DNA of 64,000 nt from UMGS1590 sp036303105. Its GTDB lineage: Bacteria > Bacillota > Peptococcia > Peptococcales > Peptococcaceae. Where the stretch lies: NCBI GenBank assembly GCA_036303105.1, contig JAXJBF010000103.1:1-64000 (forward strand). The letters are read 5' to 3'. The position numbers and the translations under genes are program-made. Shown piece by piece: positions 33,498 to 41,278 of the stretch (positions are counted from its first letter, which is position 1; each line of letters opens with the position of its first letter). The notes under the pieces were generated by a model, which saw only the letters and a program-made list of their open reading frames with translations, had not been told where the DNA came from and did no database searches.

Positions 33498-33806
33498 TAA
33501 AAAACAGTGTTTATTTTAAGAAAGGTTGTGAAAAAGATGTAATTCTACTGATGCTAATCATTGATGTTCATATAGAAAAAATAAAAAGATGAAAAATAGA
33601 AGAAAAAATACTTGACAAAACATAGAATACTTATAAAGAAAAATTCTTTATAAGTATTTGTTTTCGAGAAAAGCAGAAATGAAAAAAGAGAAAAACACTT
33701 ACCATATTTTCGACGTTTTGTCTAGTATAAAAAGTGTCATATCGCAAAAAAAGATTGTGATTGCTATATATATTCCTATATGAAATGGAAAAATATTAGG
33801 ATTTTA
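33498..33806. other. AT-rich gene-free region before the ABC operon
   Basis: About 310 bases of A-rich sequence without a supported ORF. The one clear element is a perfect inverted repeat AATACTTATAAAGAA / TTCTTTATAAGTATT (33626-33640 and 33644-33658, 3-base spacer). It may be an operator or a terminator-like hairpin. TTGACA at 33612-33617 lacks a good -10. The rest shows nothing I can name. Confidence 0.5.
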
Positions 33807-33834
33807 TTGACAGTTGACCATAATAAGATATAAT
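33807..33834 (+). promoter_or_regulatory. Strong promoter of the double-ATPase ABC operon
   Basis: Perfect TTGACA (33807-33812), a 16-base spacer and perfect TATAAT (33829-33834). The start would be near 33841, giving a 5' UTR of about 167 bases. Confidence 0.8.
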
Positions 33835-33847
33835 TAAAACAAAGGAT

Positions 33848-33948
33848 AACGATAAGCAAAGTTAATGAAAGCGATTCCTTATATTGTTTTGCAATATTCA
33901 TTTATTAAGTAAATAAAACGGATTTATCTAATAGCGTTTGCTTATCGT
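33848..33948 (+). promoter_or_regulatory. Structured 5' UTR, candidate riboswitch or cis-regulator
   Basis: ACGATAAGCAAA (33849-33860) is exactly complementary to TTTGCTTATCGT (33937-33948), closing a domain of about 100 bases. Inside are a hairpin ATATTG/CAATAT (33881-33897) and a second small AT hairpin (about 33902-33917). The 12-bp closing helix a few bases after the predicted start is riboswitch-like. I recognise no known class (TPP, cobalamin, guanidine and fluoride cores were looked for). Confidence 0.45.
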
Positions 33949-34007
33949 CGTTCACAGCAATCGTAGCACTCATTATTCTAATACTATTAAAGAATGGAAG
34001 TGGACGT

Positions 34008-34760
34008 ATGGGAGAAGACACGAGACAAGATAAAGTTGTTGTCAATCATTTAACGAAGCGTTTCGGCGATTTGTTGGTATTAAATGACATCAACTTCACC
34101 GTAAAAAAAGGTGAATTCCTCGTTATTGTAGGTCCTACAGGCTGCGGGAAAACAACATTCCTGAATTTGTTGTCAACGTTGTATGTGCCTAGTGAAGGGG
34201 AAGTCCTTATTGACGGTGAACCAGCTGATCCAAGGAAACACAGTATTTCATTTGTGTTCCAGGAACCATCCTGCCTGCCTTGGAGAACTGTGAAAGAAAA
34301 CATCGCTTATGGTATGGAAATTAAAAAGTGGCCAAAAGATAAGATTGAAAAGAAGGTTCAAGAAGTTATGGAGTTGGTTGGTTTGACCCAAACTCAGGAT
34401 CTCTATCCAGCTCAAATTTCATCTAGTATGGAGCAACGTGTGGCAATTGCAAGAGCGTTTGCGACGGATCCAGACTTGCTTCTCATGGATGAACCTTATG
34501 GTCAGTTGGATGTAAAACTTCGTTTTTATTTGGAAGATGAGTTGGTACGTATTTGGCAAGAGCTGCACAATACTGTAATCTTTATTACGCATAACGTTGA
34601 AGAGGCAGTTTACATTGCGGAGCGTATCTTGGTATTGACCAATAAGCCAACGACCATTAAGGAATCAATTCCGATTAATTTGCCAAGACCTCGGGATGCT
34701 TTGGCAGATGATTTTGTTGAATTACGTAACTATGTTACCGATGCCATCAAGTGGTGGTAA
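34008..34760 (+). CDS. ABC transporter ATPase, SsuB/TauB-like, degenerate signature motif
   Basis: A 250-residue nucleotide-binding subunit of the NitT/TauT import family. Walker A is GPTGCGKTT (42-50), the Q-loop VFQEPSCLPWRTV (83-95), Walker B LLLMDEP (157-163), and the H-loop histidine H195 (FITHNVEEA) is present. The ABC signature, normally LSGGM, is ISSSM (137-141), with E142 for the usual R/K/Q. A degenerate signature harms the ATP site formed on the opposing subunit. The operon encodes a second ATPase at 37658 with the opposite defect, so the two probably form a heterodimer. First gene after the 5' UTR. Confidence 0.93.
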   Translation: MGEDTRQDKVVVNHLTKRFGDLLVLNDINFTVKKGEFLVIVGPTGCGKTTFLNLLSTLYVPSEGEVLIDGEPADPRKHSISFVFQEPSCLPWRTVKENIAYGMEIKKWPKDKIEKKVQEVMELVGLTQTQDLYPAQISSSMEQRVAIARAFATDPDLLLMDEPYGQLDVKLRFYLEDELVRIWQELHNTVIFITHNVEEAVYIAERILVLTNKPTTIKESIPINLPRPRDALADDFVELRNYVTDAIKWW

Positions 34761-34812
34761 GAACACTTGGGCATAAAAATAAAAGGTAAAAATTGAAGGG
34801 AGTGTGTTTCTT

Positions 34813-35910
34813 ATGAAACGTCACAAAAAAACTTGGAAAGTCGCAACAGCTGTCGTTTTATCAGTCGCATTGCTTGGAACGCTTGCCGGTTGCGGCGGCG
34901 GTGACGGCGGATCTGGCAGCAGCGGTGAAGTCATTGCTGTTGAAGGTGGTTTCCAGGGGCAGATCGATGCATGGCCAGCCTATTACGCAACAATGACGGA
35001 TCCATCCATTCAGGAAAAATATGGTATTAGCATGACCATGCAGTATTTTGACTCCGGGATGCCTATGGTCCAGACTGTACCAGCTAACCAGCTTGCCATC
35101 ATGAGTAATGGTTCTGTTCCTACCTTGATGTCTGCACTGCGTTATGACACCCCTATCGTTGGTGTATCTTCCAATGAATCCCGTGCCAATGCGATTCTGG
35201 CAAGAGAAGGGGATCCTATTTTCAATACTAAAAATGAAAACGGTACTTATGGCACTGCCGATGATATCAAAGGCAAAACCATTCTGACCACGACGGTTTC
35301 CAGTGGTACCTACACCCTGTCTGGCTACCTCGCACAATTTGGTCTTACTGAAGATGATGTTACTGTACGTAACCTTGAACAGGCTCAGGCCATTGCTGCA
35401 TTCGAATCTGGTGAAGGCGATTATCTCGTTCTCTGGGCACCATTCCTTTATACCGGTCTTGAAAAGGGCTGGCAGGAAGTTGCCAATGCAGAACAGGTTG
35501 GCTCTACCTGCTTGATGTTGTGGGTTGCTGATCCTAAGATGGCTGAAGAAAATCCTGACGCGATTGCCAGCATGCTTGCTATGATGAGTGAAGGCGCTGA
35601 CCGCTTCAATGAAGAAGGCACTGATATGGCAAGTGAGATTTCCAGTTTCTTCACTGACTGGGCTGCAATGCAGATTTCTGAAGAACAGGCTGCGCTTGAT
35701 ATCGAAGCCCATGATATTCCAAGTTTGGAAGATCAGCTCGAAATGCTGCAGAGCGGCGAATTACTTGAAGCAATGCAGAAGAGTGCAGATTACTTCGTAT
35801 CTCAGGGGCAGTATACTGCTGATGAAAAGCAGCAGCTTGAAGACAAAGGCTACTGCATCGATTCTTCCTTCCTTGAAAGAGCTATCGAAATTAAGAACGA
35901 AAAGAACTAA
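34813..35910 (+). CDS. ABC transporter substrate-binding lipoprotein (NitT/TauT type)
   Basis: A 365-residue exported lipoprotein. The signal peptide is residues 1-26 with lipobox LAGC (C27), followed by a Gly/Ser-rich tether. The mature part resembles the NMT1/SsuA class of type II binding proteins (ADDIKGKTILTTTVSSGTYT, then a LAQFGLTEDDVTV segment, and ALRYDTPIVGVSSN). This class binds alkanesulfonates, taurine, nitrate, pyrimidine precursors or carboxylates; the ligand cannot be read here. ATG 34813 with GAAGGGAG is preferred to GTG 34804. A terminator-like hairpin follows before the permeases, as often seen when the binding protein is made in excess. Confidence 0.9.
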   Translation: MKRHKKTWKVATAVVLSVALLGTLAGCGGGDGGSGSSGEVIAVEGGFQGQIDAWPAYYATMTDPSIQEKYGISMTMQYFDSGMPMVQTVPANQLAIMSNGSVPTLMSALRYDTPIVGVSSNESRANAILAREGDPIFNTKNENGTYGTADDIKGKTILTTTVSSGTYTLSGYLAQFGLTEDDVTVRNLEQAQAIAAFESGEGDYLVLWAPFLYTGLEKGWQEVANAEQVGSTCLMLWVADPKMAEENPDAIASMLAMMSEGADRFNEEGTDMASEISSFFTDWAAMQISEEQAALDIEAHDIPSLEDQLEMLQSGELLEAMQKSADYFVSQGQYTADEKQQLEDKGYCIDSSFLERAIEIKNEKN

Positions 35911-35930
35911 GCAAGTGATTTGACAGTTTG

Positions 35931-35977
35931 AAAGGTGGAGGAGGTCTATTCATAAACAGGCTCCTCCACTTTTTTAA
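35931..35977 (+). terminator. Hairpin between the binding protein and permease genes
   Basis: AAAGGTGGAGGAG (35931-35943) pairs with CTCCTCCACTTTT (35961-35973, one G-U), followed by TTTT. Partial termination here would raise the level of ATPase 1 and binding protein relative to the downstream permeases and ATPase 2. Confidence 0.8.
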
Positions 35978-36048
35978 AGAATGTGACGCACAAAAAACAC
36001 TCCTGCTTTGTAACAAAAGCGCAAAATACTTCAAATGGAGGTGTAAGT

Positions 36049-36852
36049 ATGGCGAGTAAATTAGTTCGAAAAGAGAAAAAGCAGAGCTTCTACACATTGA
36101 TTTCTATCATATCTATCTGCGTATTCCTCTTAGCATGGGAAATGATTGTAAGAATGGGGATTGTTTCTCCACACCTTTTGGCATCGCCAACACAGGTTAT
36201 CTCGCTATTTATCGATAAATTATCCAATCCAAATCCTGATGGTACCATTATTTGGGGGCATATCGCTATCAGCTTAGAAGAAGCGTTGATCGGTTATATT
36301 TTAGCGCTGGTCATCGGTATTCCTCTGGGTCTGGCAATGGGCTGGTTCACCACTTTTGATGGTCTGGTTCGTCCGATTTTTGAAATCGTTCGTCCTATTC
36401 CTTCCGTTGCCTGGATTCCTCTCTGCATCATCTGGTTTGGGACTGGTCTCTTCAGTAAAGTGTTCATCATCTTCATCGGGGCGTTGGTACCTTGCGTTAT
36501 CAACTCTTGTTCCGGTGTCAAGATGACCAACCCAACCTATATTCGTATGGCAAAGACCTACGGTGCAGGCAGCTGGGAAATCTTTAAGAATGTCTGCGTG
36601 CCATCCGCACTGCCAATGGTATTCGGTGGCTTGCAGGTTGCGTTGGCAACAGCTTGGACCTGCTTGGTTGCAGCCGAAATGGTCGGTGCAGACCGCGGGC
36701 TTGGGTTCTTCATCGAAATGGGTCGTCGTCTCCTGATGCCTGACATGATCATCCTTGGGATGGTTCTGACTGCGCTGACTGGTGTCGTCATCACCATTAT
36801 CGTTGGCTTCATTGAAAAACAGCTCGTTAAGGGCAGCAGAAAAGGTCAGTAA
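36049..36852 (+). CDS. ABC transporter permease 1 (SsuC/TauC-like)
   Basis: A 267-residue inner-membrane subunit with about six helices of the binding-protein-dependent permease family. The cytoplasmic coupling region has the EAA-type loop (MAKTYGAGSWEIFKNVCVPSALP), seen in two blocks around residues 175-197, and AAEMVGADRGLG after it. The start at 36049 follows AATGGAGGTG. It is homologous to, but clearly distinct from, the next gene, so the translocation pore is likely a heterodimer. Confidence 0.93.
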   Translation: MASKLVRKEKKQSFYTLISIISICVFLLAWEMIVRMGIVSPHLLASPTQVISLFIDKLSNPNPDGTIIWGHIAISLEEALIGYILALVIGIPLGLAMGWFTTFDGLVRPIFEIVRPIPSVAWIPLCIIWFGTGLFSKVFIIFIGALVPCVINSCSGVKMTNPTYIRMAKTYGAGSWEIFKNVCVPSALPMVFGGLQVALATAWTCLVAAEMVGADRGLGFFIEMGRRLLMPDMIILGMVLTALTGVVITIIVGFIEKQLVKGSRKGQ

Positions 36853-36866
36853 GGAGGTGCCTGGCT

Positions 36867-37682
36867 ATGAGTGAAACCATTTCTGAAAGCAGAGGCGGCA
36901 ATGTGTTGCAAAAAGCCCTGCGTAACAAACGTGTTTTGAATGTTATTTCTATCATTCTCTTCCTGGGCATCTGGGATCTGATCGTTGTTGTTGGACAATC
37001 CACAATGATGCCTCGTCCTTGGGAAGTTGTCACAGAACTGATCAACATGTTCCAGACGAAACTGGCTGGTTATACCATGTTGATGCATACTTGGATCAGT
37101 TTCCGACGCGTTATGATTGCGTTCTTGTTGGCAGCTGTTATCGGTATTCCTGTTGGGGTATTGATGGGCTTCAATAAAACAGCCAATGCCATCATTCGTC
37201 CAATCTTTGAATTCTTTAAACCAATGCCACCTATCGCATGGATTTCTATCTCTATTTTGTGGTTCGGGATTGGTGAAACGTCTAAGGTTTTCATTATCTT
37301 TATTGGTGCATTGGTACCACTGATTTTGAACTCTTACAACGGGATTCGTCTTGTTGACCCTGAATTGTATGACTGCATTCGTAACTTGGGTGCTACCTAC
37401 TGGCAAGAACATTTGCAAGTTACAGCACCATCTTGCATCCCTGCAATTTTTGCTGGTTTGCAGATCGCGTTGTCCACATCCTGGACCTGCGTGGTTGCAG
37501 CAGAATTGGTTGGCGCAAGAAGTGGCCTTGGGTTCGTTATCAACCAGGGGATGAGAATTGACAACACGGCCATGTGTATTGCTGGTATGTTGGTCATCTG
37601 TCTCGTATCCTTCCTGACATCCTTCGCGCTGACACTGATTGAAAGGGGGCTTTGTCCATGGACGAGAAACGCGCAAATATAA
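36867..37682 (+). CDS. ABC transporter permease 2 (SsuC/TauC-like)
   Basis: A 271-residue permease paralogue, 14 bases after permease 1, with AAGGAGGTG. The EAA-type loop reads CIRNLGATYWQEHLQVTAPS, followed by the family VVAAELVGARSGLG. Six or so helices are visible. Pairing of two unlike permeases with two unlike ATPases in one operon suggests an obligate heterotetrameric core. It overlaps the second ATPase gene by 25 bases. Confidence 0.93.
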   Translation: MSETISESRGGNVLQKALRNKRVLNVISIILFLGIWDLIVVVGQSTMMPRPWEVVTELINMFQTKLAGYTMLMHTWISFRRVMIAFLLAAVIGIPVGVLMGFNKTANAIIRPIFEFFKPMPPIAWISISILWFGIGETSKVFIIFIGALVPLILNSYNGIRLVDPELYDCIRNLGATYWQEHLQVTAPSCIPAIFAGLQIALSTSWTCVVAAELVGARSGLGFVINQGMRIDNTAMCIAGMLVICLVSFLTSFALTLIERGLCPWTRNAQI

Positions 37683-38413
37683 TCGAGTGTGTGGATATCA
37701 CAAAAGACTTTGGAGACAAAAAAGTTCTTTCTACAATGAACTTCCATGCCAAAGAAAACGAATTTGTCGTCATCCTTGGGCCTGGGCAGTCCGGTAAAAG
37801 TACATTGATGCGTCTGATCGCAGGTTTCGAAGCACCTACCACTGGTCACGTGTATGTCGGTGGTGAAGAAGTGGACGGGCCAAGCGATAAGGTTGGGTTT
37901 GTGTTCCAGCGCTATACTCTGTTCTTCTGGAGAACAGTTATGGGTAACGTTGAAATGGGGCCAAAGCTCAAAGGTGTGCCGAAAGAAGAACGTCGTAAAA
38001 TGGCGCAGAAGTACATCGATCTTGTCGGGCTGACTGGTTTTGAAAATAGTTACCCTAATCAGTTGTCTGGTGGGATGAAGCAGCGTGTGGGTATTGCACG
38101 TGCATATGTTAATGAGCCTACGCTGTTGATTCTTGATGAACCGTTTGGCCAGTTGGATGCGCAGACGCGTATTCTCATGGAAATTGAGATTGAACGTGTT
38201 TGGCAGGAAGAAAAACGTACGATTTTGTTCGTAACGTCTAACATCGATGAAGCTATTTATCTGGCTGACCGCATTATCATCCTTGATGGTAAGCTGCCTA
38301 GCCATCTCGCCGGTGAATATGTTGTCGATCTTCCTCGTCCACGTAACTTAACAGGTCATGATTTCTTGGAACTGCGCAAGAAAATTACCGATTCGATGAG
38401 TCTCGTGCTTTAA
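37658..38413 (+). CDS. ABC transporter ATPase, SsuB/TauB-like, missing H-loop histidine
   Basis: A 251-residue nucleotide-binding subunit. Walker A GPGQSGKST (41-49), Q-loop VFQRYTLFFWRTV (82-94), intact signature LSGGM (136-140) and Walker B LLILDEP (156-162) are present. The switch histidine is replaced by S194 (FVTSNIDEA, normally VTHD/N). This defect is complementary to that of the first ATPase, whose H-loop is intact but whose signature is ISSS. A heterodimer would have one normal and one weak ATP site. ATG 37658 follows AAAGGGGGC; a TTG at 37652 is a less likely start. Confidence 0.93.
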   Translation: MDEKRANIIECVDITKDFGDKKVLSTMNFHAKENEFVVILGPGQSGKSTLMRLIAGFEAPTTGHVYVGGEEVDGPSDKVGFVFQRYTLFFWRTVMGNVEMGPKLKGVPKEERRKMAQKYIDLVGLTGFENSYPNQLSGGMKQRVGIARAYVNEPTLLILDEPFGQLDAQTRILMEIEIERVWQEEKRTILFVTSNIDEAIYLADRIIILDGKLPSHLAGEYVVDLPRPRNLTGHDFLELRKKITDSMSLVL

Positions 38414-38431
38414 TGAAAGGAGGCGTTTCTG

Positions 38432-38569
38432 ATGATACTTGGCGCATGGATTCCGATGGAGTGGGCTATATTCTTCACCGAAGTGGTTGGGCTGTTGGTT
38501 CTCTTCATTGTTCTTCGCAAACTGGTCTTTTATCTATCAGAGCGCTTCTTAGGTAAAGACGATAAATAA
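38432..38569 (+). CDS. Small single-pass membrane protein of the ABC operon
   Basis: A 45-residue frame with GAAAGGAGGCG ending eight bases before the ATG, 18 bases after the ATPase stop and just before the operon terminator. It reads MILGAWIPMEWAIFF, then a hydrophobic segment EVVGLLVLFIVLRKLVFYL (17-35), and a charged tail SERFLGKDDK. One membrane helix with a positive C-terminal flank predicts N-out/C-in insertion. Good ribosome site, position and the terminator support expression. It could stabilise or regulate the transporter; I know no named family. Confidence 0.7.
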   Translation: MILGAWIPMEWAIFFTEVVGLLVLFIVLRKLVFYLSERFLGKDDK

Positions 38570-38570
38570 T

Positions 38571-38606
38571 AAAAAATCTCGAGCTTTCGTGCTCGAGATT
38601 TTTTTG
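38571..38606 (+). terminator. Terminator of the double-ATPase ABC operon
   Basis: AAAAAATCTCGAGC (38571-38584) pairs with GCTCGAGATTTTTT (38591-38604), 14 perfect pairs with a 6-base loop. Confidence 0.95.
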
Positions 38607-38611
38607 TGGAA

Positions 38612-38640
38612 TTGGCAGTTGTTGGCGCCCTATGTTATGA
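38612..38640 (+). promoter_or_regulatory. Possible promoter of the PLC-like/AlkD pair
   Basis: TTGGCA (38612-38617), a 17-base spacer and TTATGA (38635-38640). Confidence 0.4.
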
Positions 38641-38673
38641 TGGGGGCAACGGATTGAAAGGAGGGCGAAAAAT

Positions 38674-39531
38674 ATGCCTGCGATTTTTGCTCATTATATT
38701 TTTGGCGTTGAAGCAATGAGGCGGTTTGATGATTCAATCATGAGAATTATCAAATCGCATCAAAAATTATATTTTGTCGGTCTGCAAGGACCAGACTTTT
38801 ATTTCTTTGATCAACTTCTTTATGTGCGTGGAAAAAGATATGCTGCTATTGGTTCGCGGCTTCATCATGAACCTTGCGCGAGGTTGCTTGGGGCTTTGGA
38901 AGGTGATGGTGGAAGACGGCCGGACAGTGAGAGTCTGGCTTATTTGTTGGGCCTGATAGGGCATTTTTCTCTGGATTCAACCTGTCACCCTTTGATCGAT
39001 CGATGGGTGGAGGAATTGCCATATAATCATCATCGAATGGAAACAGAATTTGATCGCTATTTGATGGCTGGTTGTGGAATTTCTGAGCCTCGATGTTTTC
39101 CGCTTGGAAGCCTTATTGCTGCAGATCGTCGCGAAAGATTGAAAGTTGGTCACATGTATGAATCGGCAAATCTGGGCCGAGCTGAGGATGTAGCAGAAAT
39201 GACTGCTGACTTTGGACGTATTAAAAATTTGCTGCAAACACCGGAAGATGGTCGTTATCGTTTCTATCAGAATGTGTTGCGGATGGTTGGAGCGCAGGAA
39301 GCGCTTGGCGGTATTTTTATGGGGCCGAAAGATGCGTTGTCAGACATAACCAATCCGTGTCTTGCAGTGCTTTTTGAGCAGGCGAAACAGCGTTATGTAA
39401 TGTTGGCTGAAAACTATATGTCGCATGTTTTTAATGGTGCGCCTTTGGATGAATATTTCTTGCGTAATTTTGAGACGGAACCGGAGGTTTCTCATGAAAA
39501 TAGAAGAACAGATTCGTGCCCAGTTGATTGA
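38674..39531 (+). CDS. Zinc-dependent phospholipase C-like protein
   Basis: A 285-residue protein resembling the zinc-dependent phospholipase C/S1-P1 nuclease superfamily as found in cytoplasmic Clostridia homologues. Likely metal ligands are in IFAHYIFG, GPDFYFFD, GLIGHFSLDSTCHPLID and YNHHRMETEFDRYL, the expected His/Asp/Glu series. No signal peptide is visible, unlike secreted toxins such as alpha-toxin, so the role is probably housekeeping. The substrate is unknown. It overlaps the AlkD-like gene by 38 bases. Confidence 0.75.
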   Translation: MPAIFAHYIFGVEAMRRFDDSIMRIIKSHQKLYFVGLQGPDFYFFDQLLYVRGKRYAAIGSRLHHEPCARLLGALEGDGGRRPDSESLAYLLGLIGHFSLDSTCHPLIDRWVEELPYNHHRMETEFDRYLMAGCGISEPRCFPLGSLIAADRRERLKVGHMYESANLGRAEDVAEMTADFGRIKNLLQTPEDGRYRFYQNVLRMVGAQEALGGIFMGPKDALSDITNPCLAVLFEQAKQRYVMLAENYMSHVFNGAPLDEYFLRNFETEPEVSHENRRTDSCPVD

Positions 39532-40180
39532 TCATGTGGATGAGGCGTATAAGGCTTTCCATGAAAAGCTTATTCCGAACATTTCGCCGGATCGTATTTT
39601 AGGCGTTCGCGTGCCGGTGCAAAGAAAAATTGCTAAAGCCTACAAGGGTGATCCGGATGTGTTTGAATATATGGCGTTGACCAGTCATAGATACATGGAA
39701 GAGGTTAACATCCATGGGCTGCTTGTTGCACAAATGAAAGATTTTGATGCATGTGTCGTAGAAACAACGCGTTTTTTGCCGATGGTGGATAATTGGGCGA
39801 CGTGTGATATTTTTTCTCCGCAGGTTTTTAAGAAAAAACAGACTGAAATGCGACAACTGGTGCCGATATGGCTGGCGGATCGTTCGCATCCGTATACTGT
39901 GCGTTTTGGGATTAATATGTTGATGCAGCATTGTCTTGAGAAAAACTTTGTGGAAAGTGATCTTGCGGCAGTAGCGGCGTGTGTTTGTGATGAATACTAC
40001 GTGAACATGGGCGTGGCATGGTATTTTAGTGTAGCGCTTGTCAAACAATGGGATGCGGCGCTGCCGTGGATAGCAGAACATCGTATGCCGGATTGGGTGC
40101 ATCGAAAGAGCATTCAAAAAGCGGTTGAAAGTCGTCGGGTATCGGACGAAAGAAAAGCGCTCTTAAAATCGTATCGTTAA
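39494..40180 (+). CDS. DNA alkylation repair protein (AlkD-like HEAT-repeat glycosylase)
   Basis: A 228-residue all-helical protein of the AlkC/AlkD family, which removes positively charged alkylated bases from DNA. Family features visible are GVRVPVQRKIAK near residue 35, HGLLVAQM, the MVDNWATCDIF segment holding the catalytic tryptophan/aspartate neighbourhood, and HPYTVRFGINMLMQHCL. The start at 39494 follows CCGGAGGTTT. It is translated from within the end of the PLC-like gene, so the two are coupled. Confidence 0.88.
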   Translation: MKIEEQIRAQLIDHVDEAYKAFHEKLIPNISPDRILGVRVPVQRKIAKAYKGDPDVFEYMALTSHRYMEEVNIHGLLVAQMKDFDACVVETTRFLPMVDNWATCDIFSPQVFKKKQTEMRQLVPIWLADRSHPYTVRFGINMLMQHCLEKNFVESDLAAVAACVCDEYYVNMGVAWYFSVALVKQWDAALPWIAEHRMPDWVHRKSIQKAVESRRVSDERKALLKSYR

Positions 40181-40223
40181 AAATGGTCCCTTTCGAGAAT
40201 TTTTCTCGAAAGGGACCATTTTT
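40179..40223. terminator. Bidirectional terminator between the AlkD and XRE genes
   Basis: A 21-bp perfect stem, AAAAATGGTCCCTTTCGAGAA and its complement, has a 3-base loop. It ends both convergent transcripts; the XRE stop codon lies within its edge. Confidence 0.92.
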
Positions 40224-41058
40224 AGTTATATAAGTCCTGCAACATGGCAGGGAGAGTGCTGGCGGCGGTTTGAACGTCGTCTTTCATGCTGTTGTACACA
40301 GCGCGGGTATCGTCGTCTAAGTGACCGGCATAAGGATTGGCGTTTTCGTCGAGGCTGTACTCTGGAAAAAGGATGGGTGTAGAAGTTCCGTCGCTGTTTT
40401 CTTTAAAGCCTTTGTCCAAAGTAAGTGTGATCAAAGCTTCATTGAAAGTGATGTCATCTTGTTTGAATTCGCGGGTGTATGAAGGGGAACAACGCAGGCG
40501 AAGCGTGCTGGTTCCGTCGGAACAATCGGCGGTAACAAATTTGGCGTCGTCGGGAATTTTGGTATTGAATGACAGCAGATCAGGAAAATCTGGTGCCAGA
40601 ACAGAGTATTGAATGTTGCCGTCTTGAGCGATGTAATAGCCTGAAGCGTAGCTGTCGCCGTTTTCTTTGGTGAGAATTTCCGGTGAGAATTTGTATTTTT
40701 GAATGGCGTTCTCGAACTGTTGTTCAAAGTGGTTTTTCTGATAATACCAATAGCCGCAGTAAGAAATGCAAACAAGGGCGATGATGCTAATGGCTGTGAT
40801 GATGCCTTTGGCGAGACGCTTGCCAAAATGGCGTTCTTTGTCGATGGTCTGAATCATATGCGTGTCCTCCTTGAGCAGCATGTCCAAAGAAATATCAAAA
40901 TGGTTGCTCATATCGATGAGGGTTTGTAAATCAGGATAACTTTTCTCGTTTTCCCAATTTGACACCGTTTGTCGTGTGACGTGAAAGAGCTGACCGAAGG
41001 CTTCCTGGGTCATGCCGTATTCTTTTCTGATGGATAAAATTTCTTTTCCGAGTTTCAT
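40222..41058 (-). CDS. Membrane-anchored XRE-family regulator
   Basis: A 278-residue protein. Residues 1-65 are an XRE/Cro HTH (LSIRKEYGMTQEAFGQLFHV, then TRQTVSNWENEKSYPDL). Residues 85-110 are a single membrane helix (GIITAISIIALVCISYCGYW). Residues 115-278 are a probable extracytoplasmic domain of unknown fold rich in Asp, Ser and Thr. DNA-binding domain in, sensor domain out suggests direct transmembrane signalling. ATG 41058 follows AGAAAGGAC. It is downstream of htpG on the same strand but separated from it by a terminator. Confidence 0.88.
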   Translation of the reverse strand: MKLGKEILSIRKEYGMTQEAFGQLFHVTRQTVSNWENEKSYPDLQTLIDMSNHFDISLDMLLKEDTHMIQTIDKERHFGKRLAKGIITAISIIALVCISYCGYWYYQKNHFEQQFENAIQKYKFSPEILTKENGDSYASGYYIAQDGNIQYSVLAPDFPDLLSFNTKIPDDAKFVTADCSDGTSTLRLRCSPSYTREFKQDDITFNEALITLTLDKGFKENSDGTSTPILFPEYSLDENANPYAGHLDDDTRAVYNSMKDDVQTAASTLPAMLQDLYN

Positions 41059-41167
41059 GGTTTTGTCCTTTCTTTTGGAGAACAACGCGCATTGTTTTTC
41101 CTGGCTTTATTATCTCAGGTGTGTTCCGAAAAATAAAGCAATCTGCTTTTTGCAGGGGGATTTCTGT

Positions 41168-41197
41168 GCGCAAAGATTCTTTGACAAGGCTTTGCGC
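41168..41197. repeat. Inverted repeat upstream of the XRE regulator
   Basis: GCGCAAAG (41168-41175) and CTTTGCGC (41190-41197) are separated by 14 bases, between the htpG terminator and the XRE start. It may be an autoregulatory site of the XRE protein; inferred from position only. Confidence 0.35.
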
Positions 41198-41198
41198 G

Positions 41199-41233
41199 AA
41201 AAAAAGGCCAACCGTTGTTGATAACGGTTGGCC
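41199..41233 (-). terminator. Terminator of htpG
   Basis: On the minus strand GGCCAACCGTT, a 6-base loop, AACGGTTGGCC (41233-41206) and a run of seven T. Confidence 0.92.
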
Positions 41234-41278
41234 AATCGTAAGGGGGTGTATGATGAATGTGACGGATGATTGATGCAA

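Noticed and set aside
33612..33640. TTGACA at 33612-33617 as a promoter
   Set aside because: No acceptable -10 lies at 16-18 bases, and the nearest AT-rich hexamer is at 14 bases inside the inverted repeat.
34861..38305. Three long minus-strand reading frames (283, 276 and 302 codons) opposite the ABC operon
   Set aside because: Their sequences are low-complexity shadows of conserved plus-strand genes, with no ribosome sites and no recognisable domains. They arise because the forward genes avoid codons whose complements are stops.
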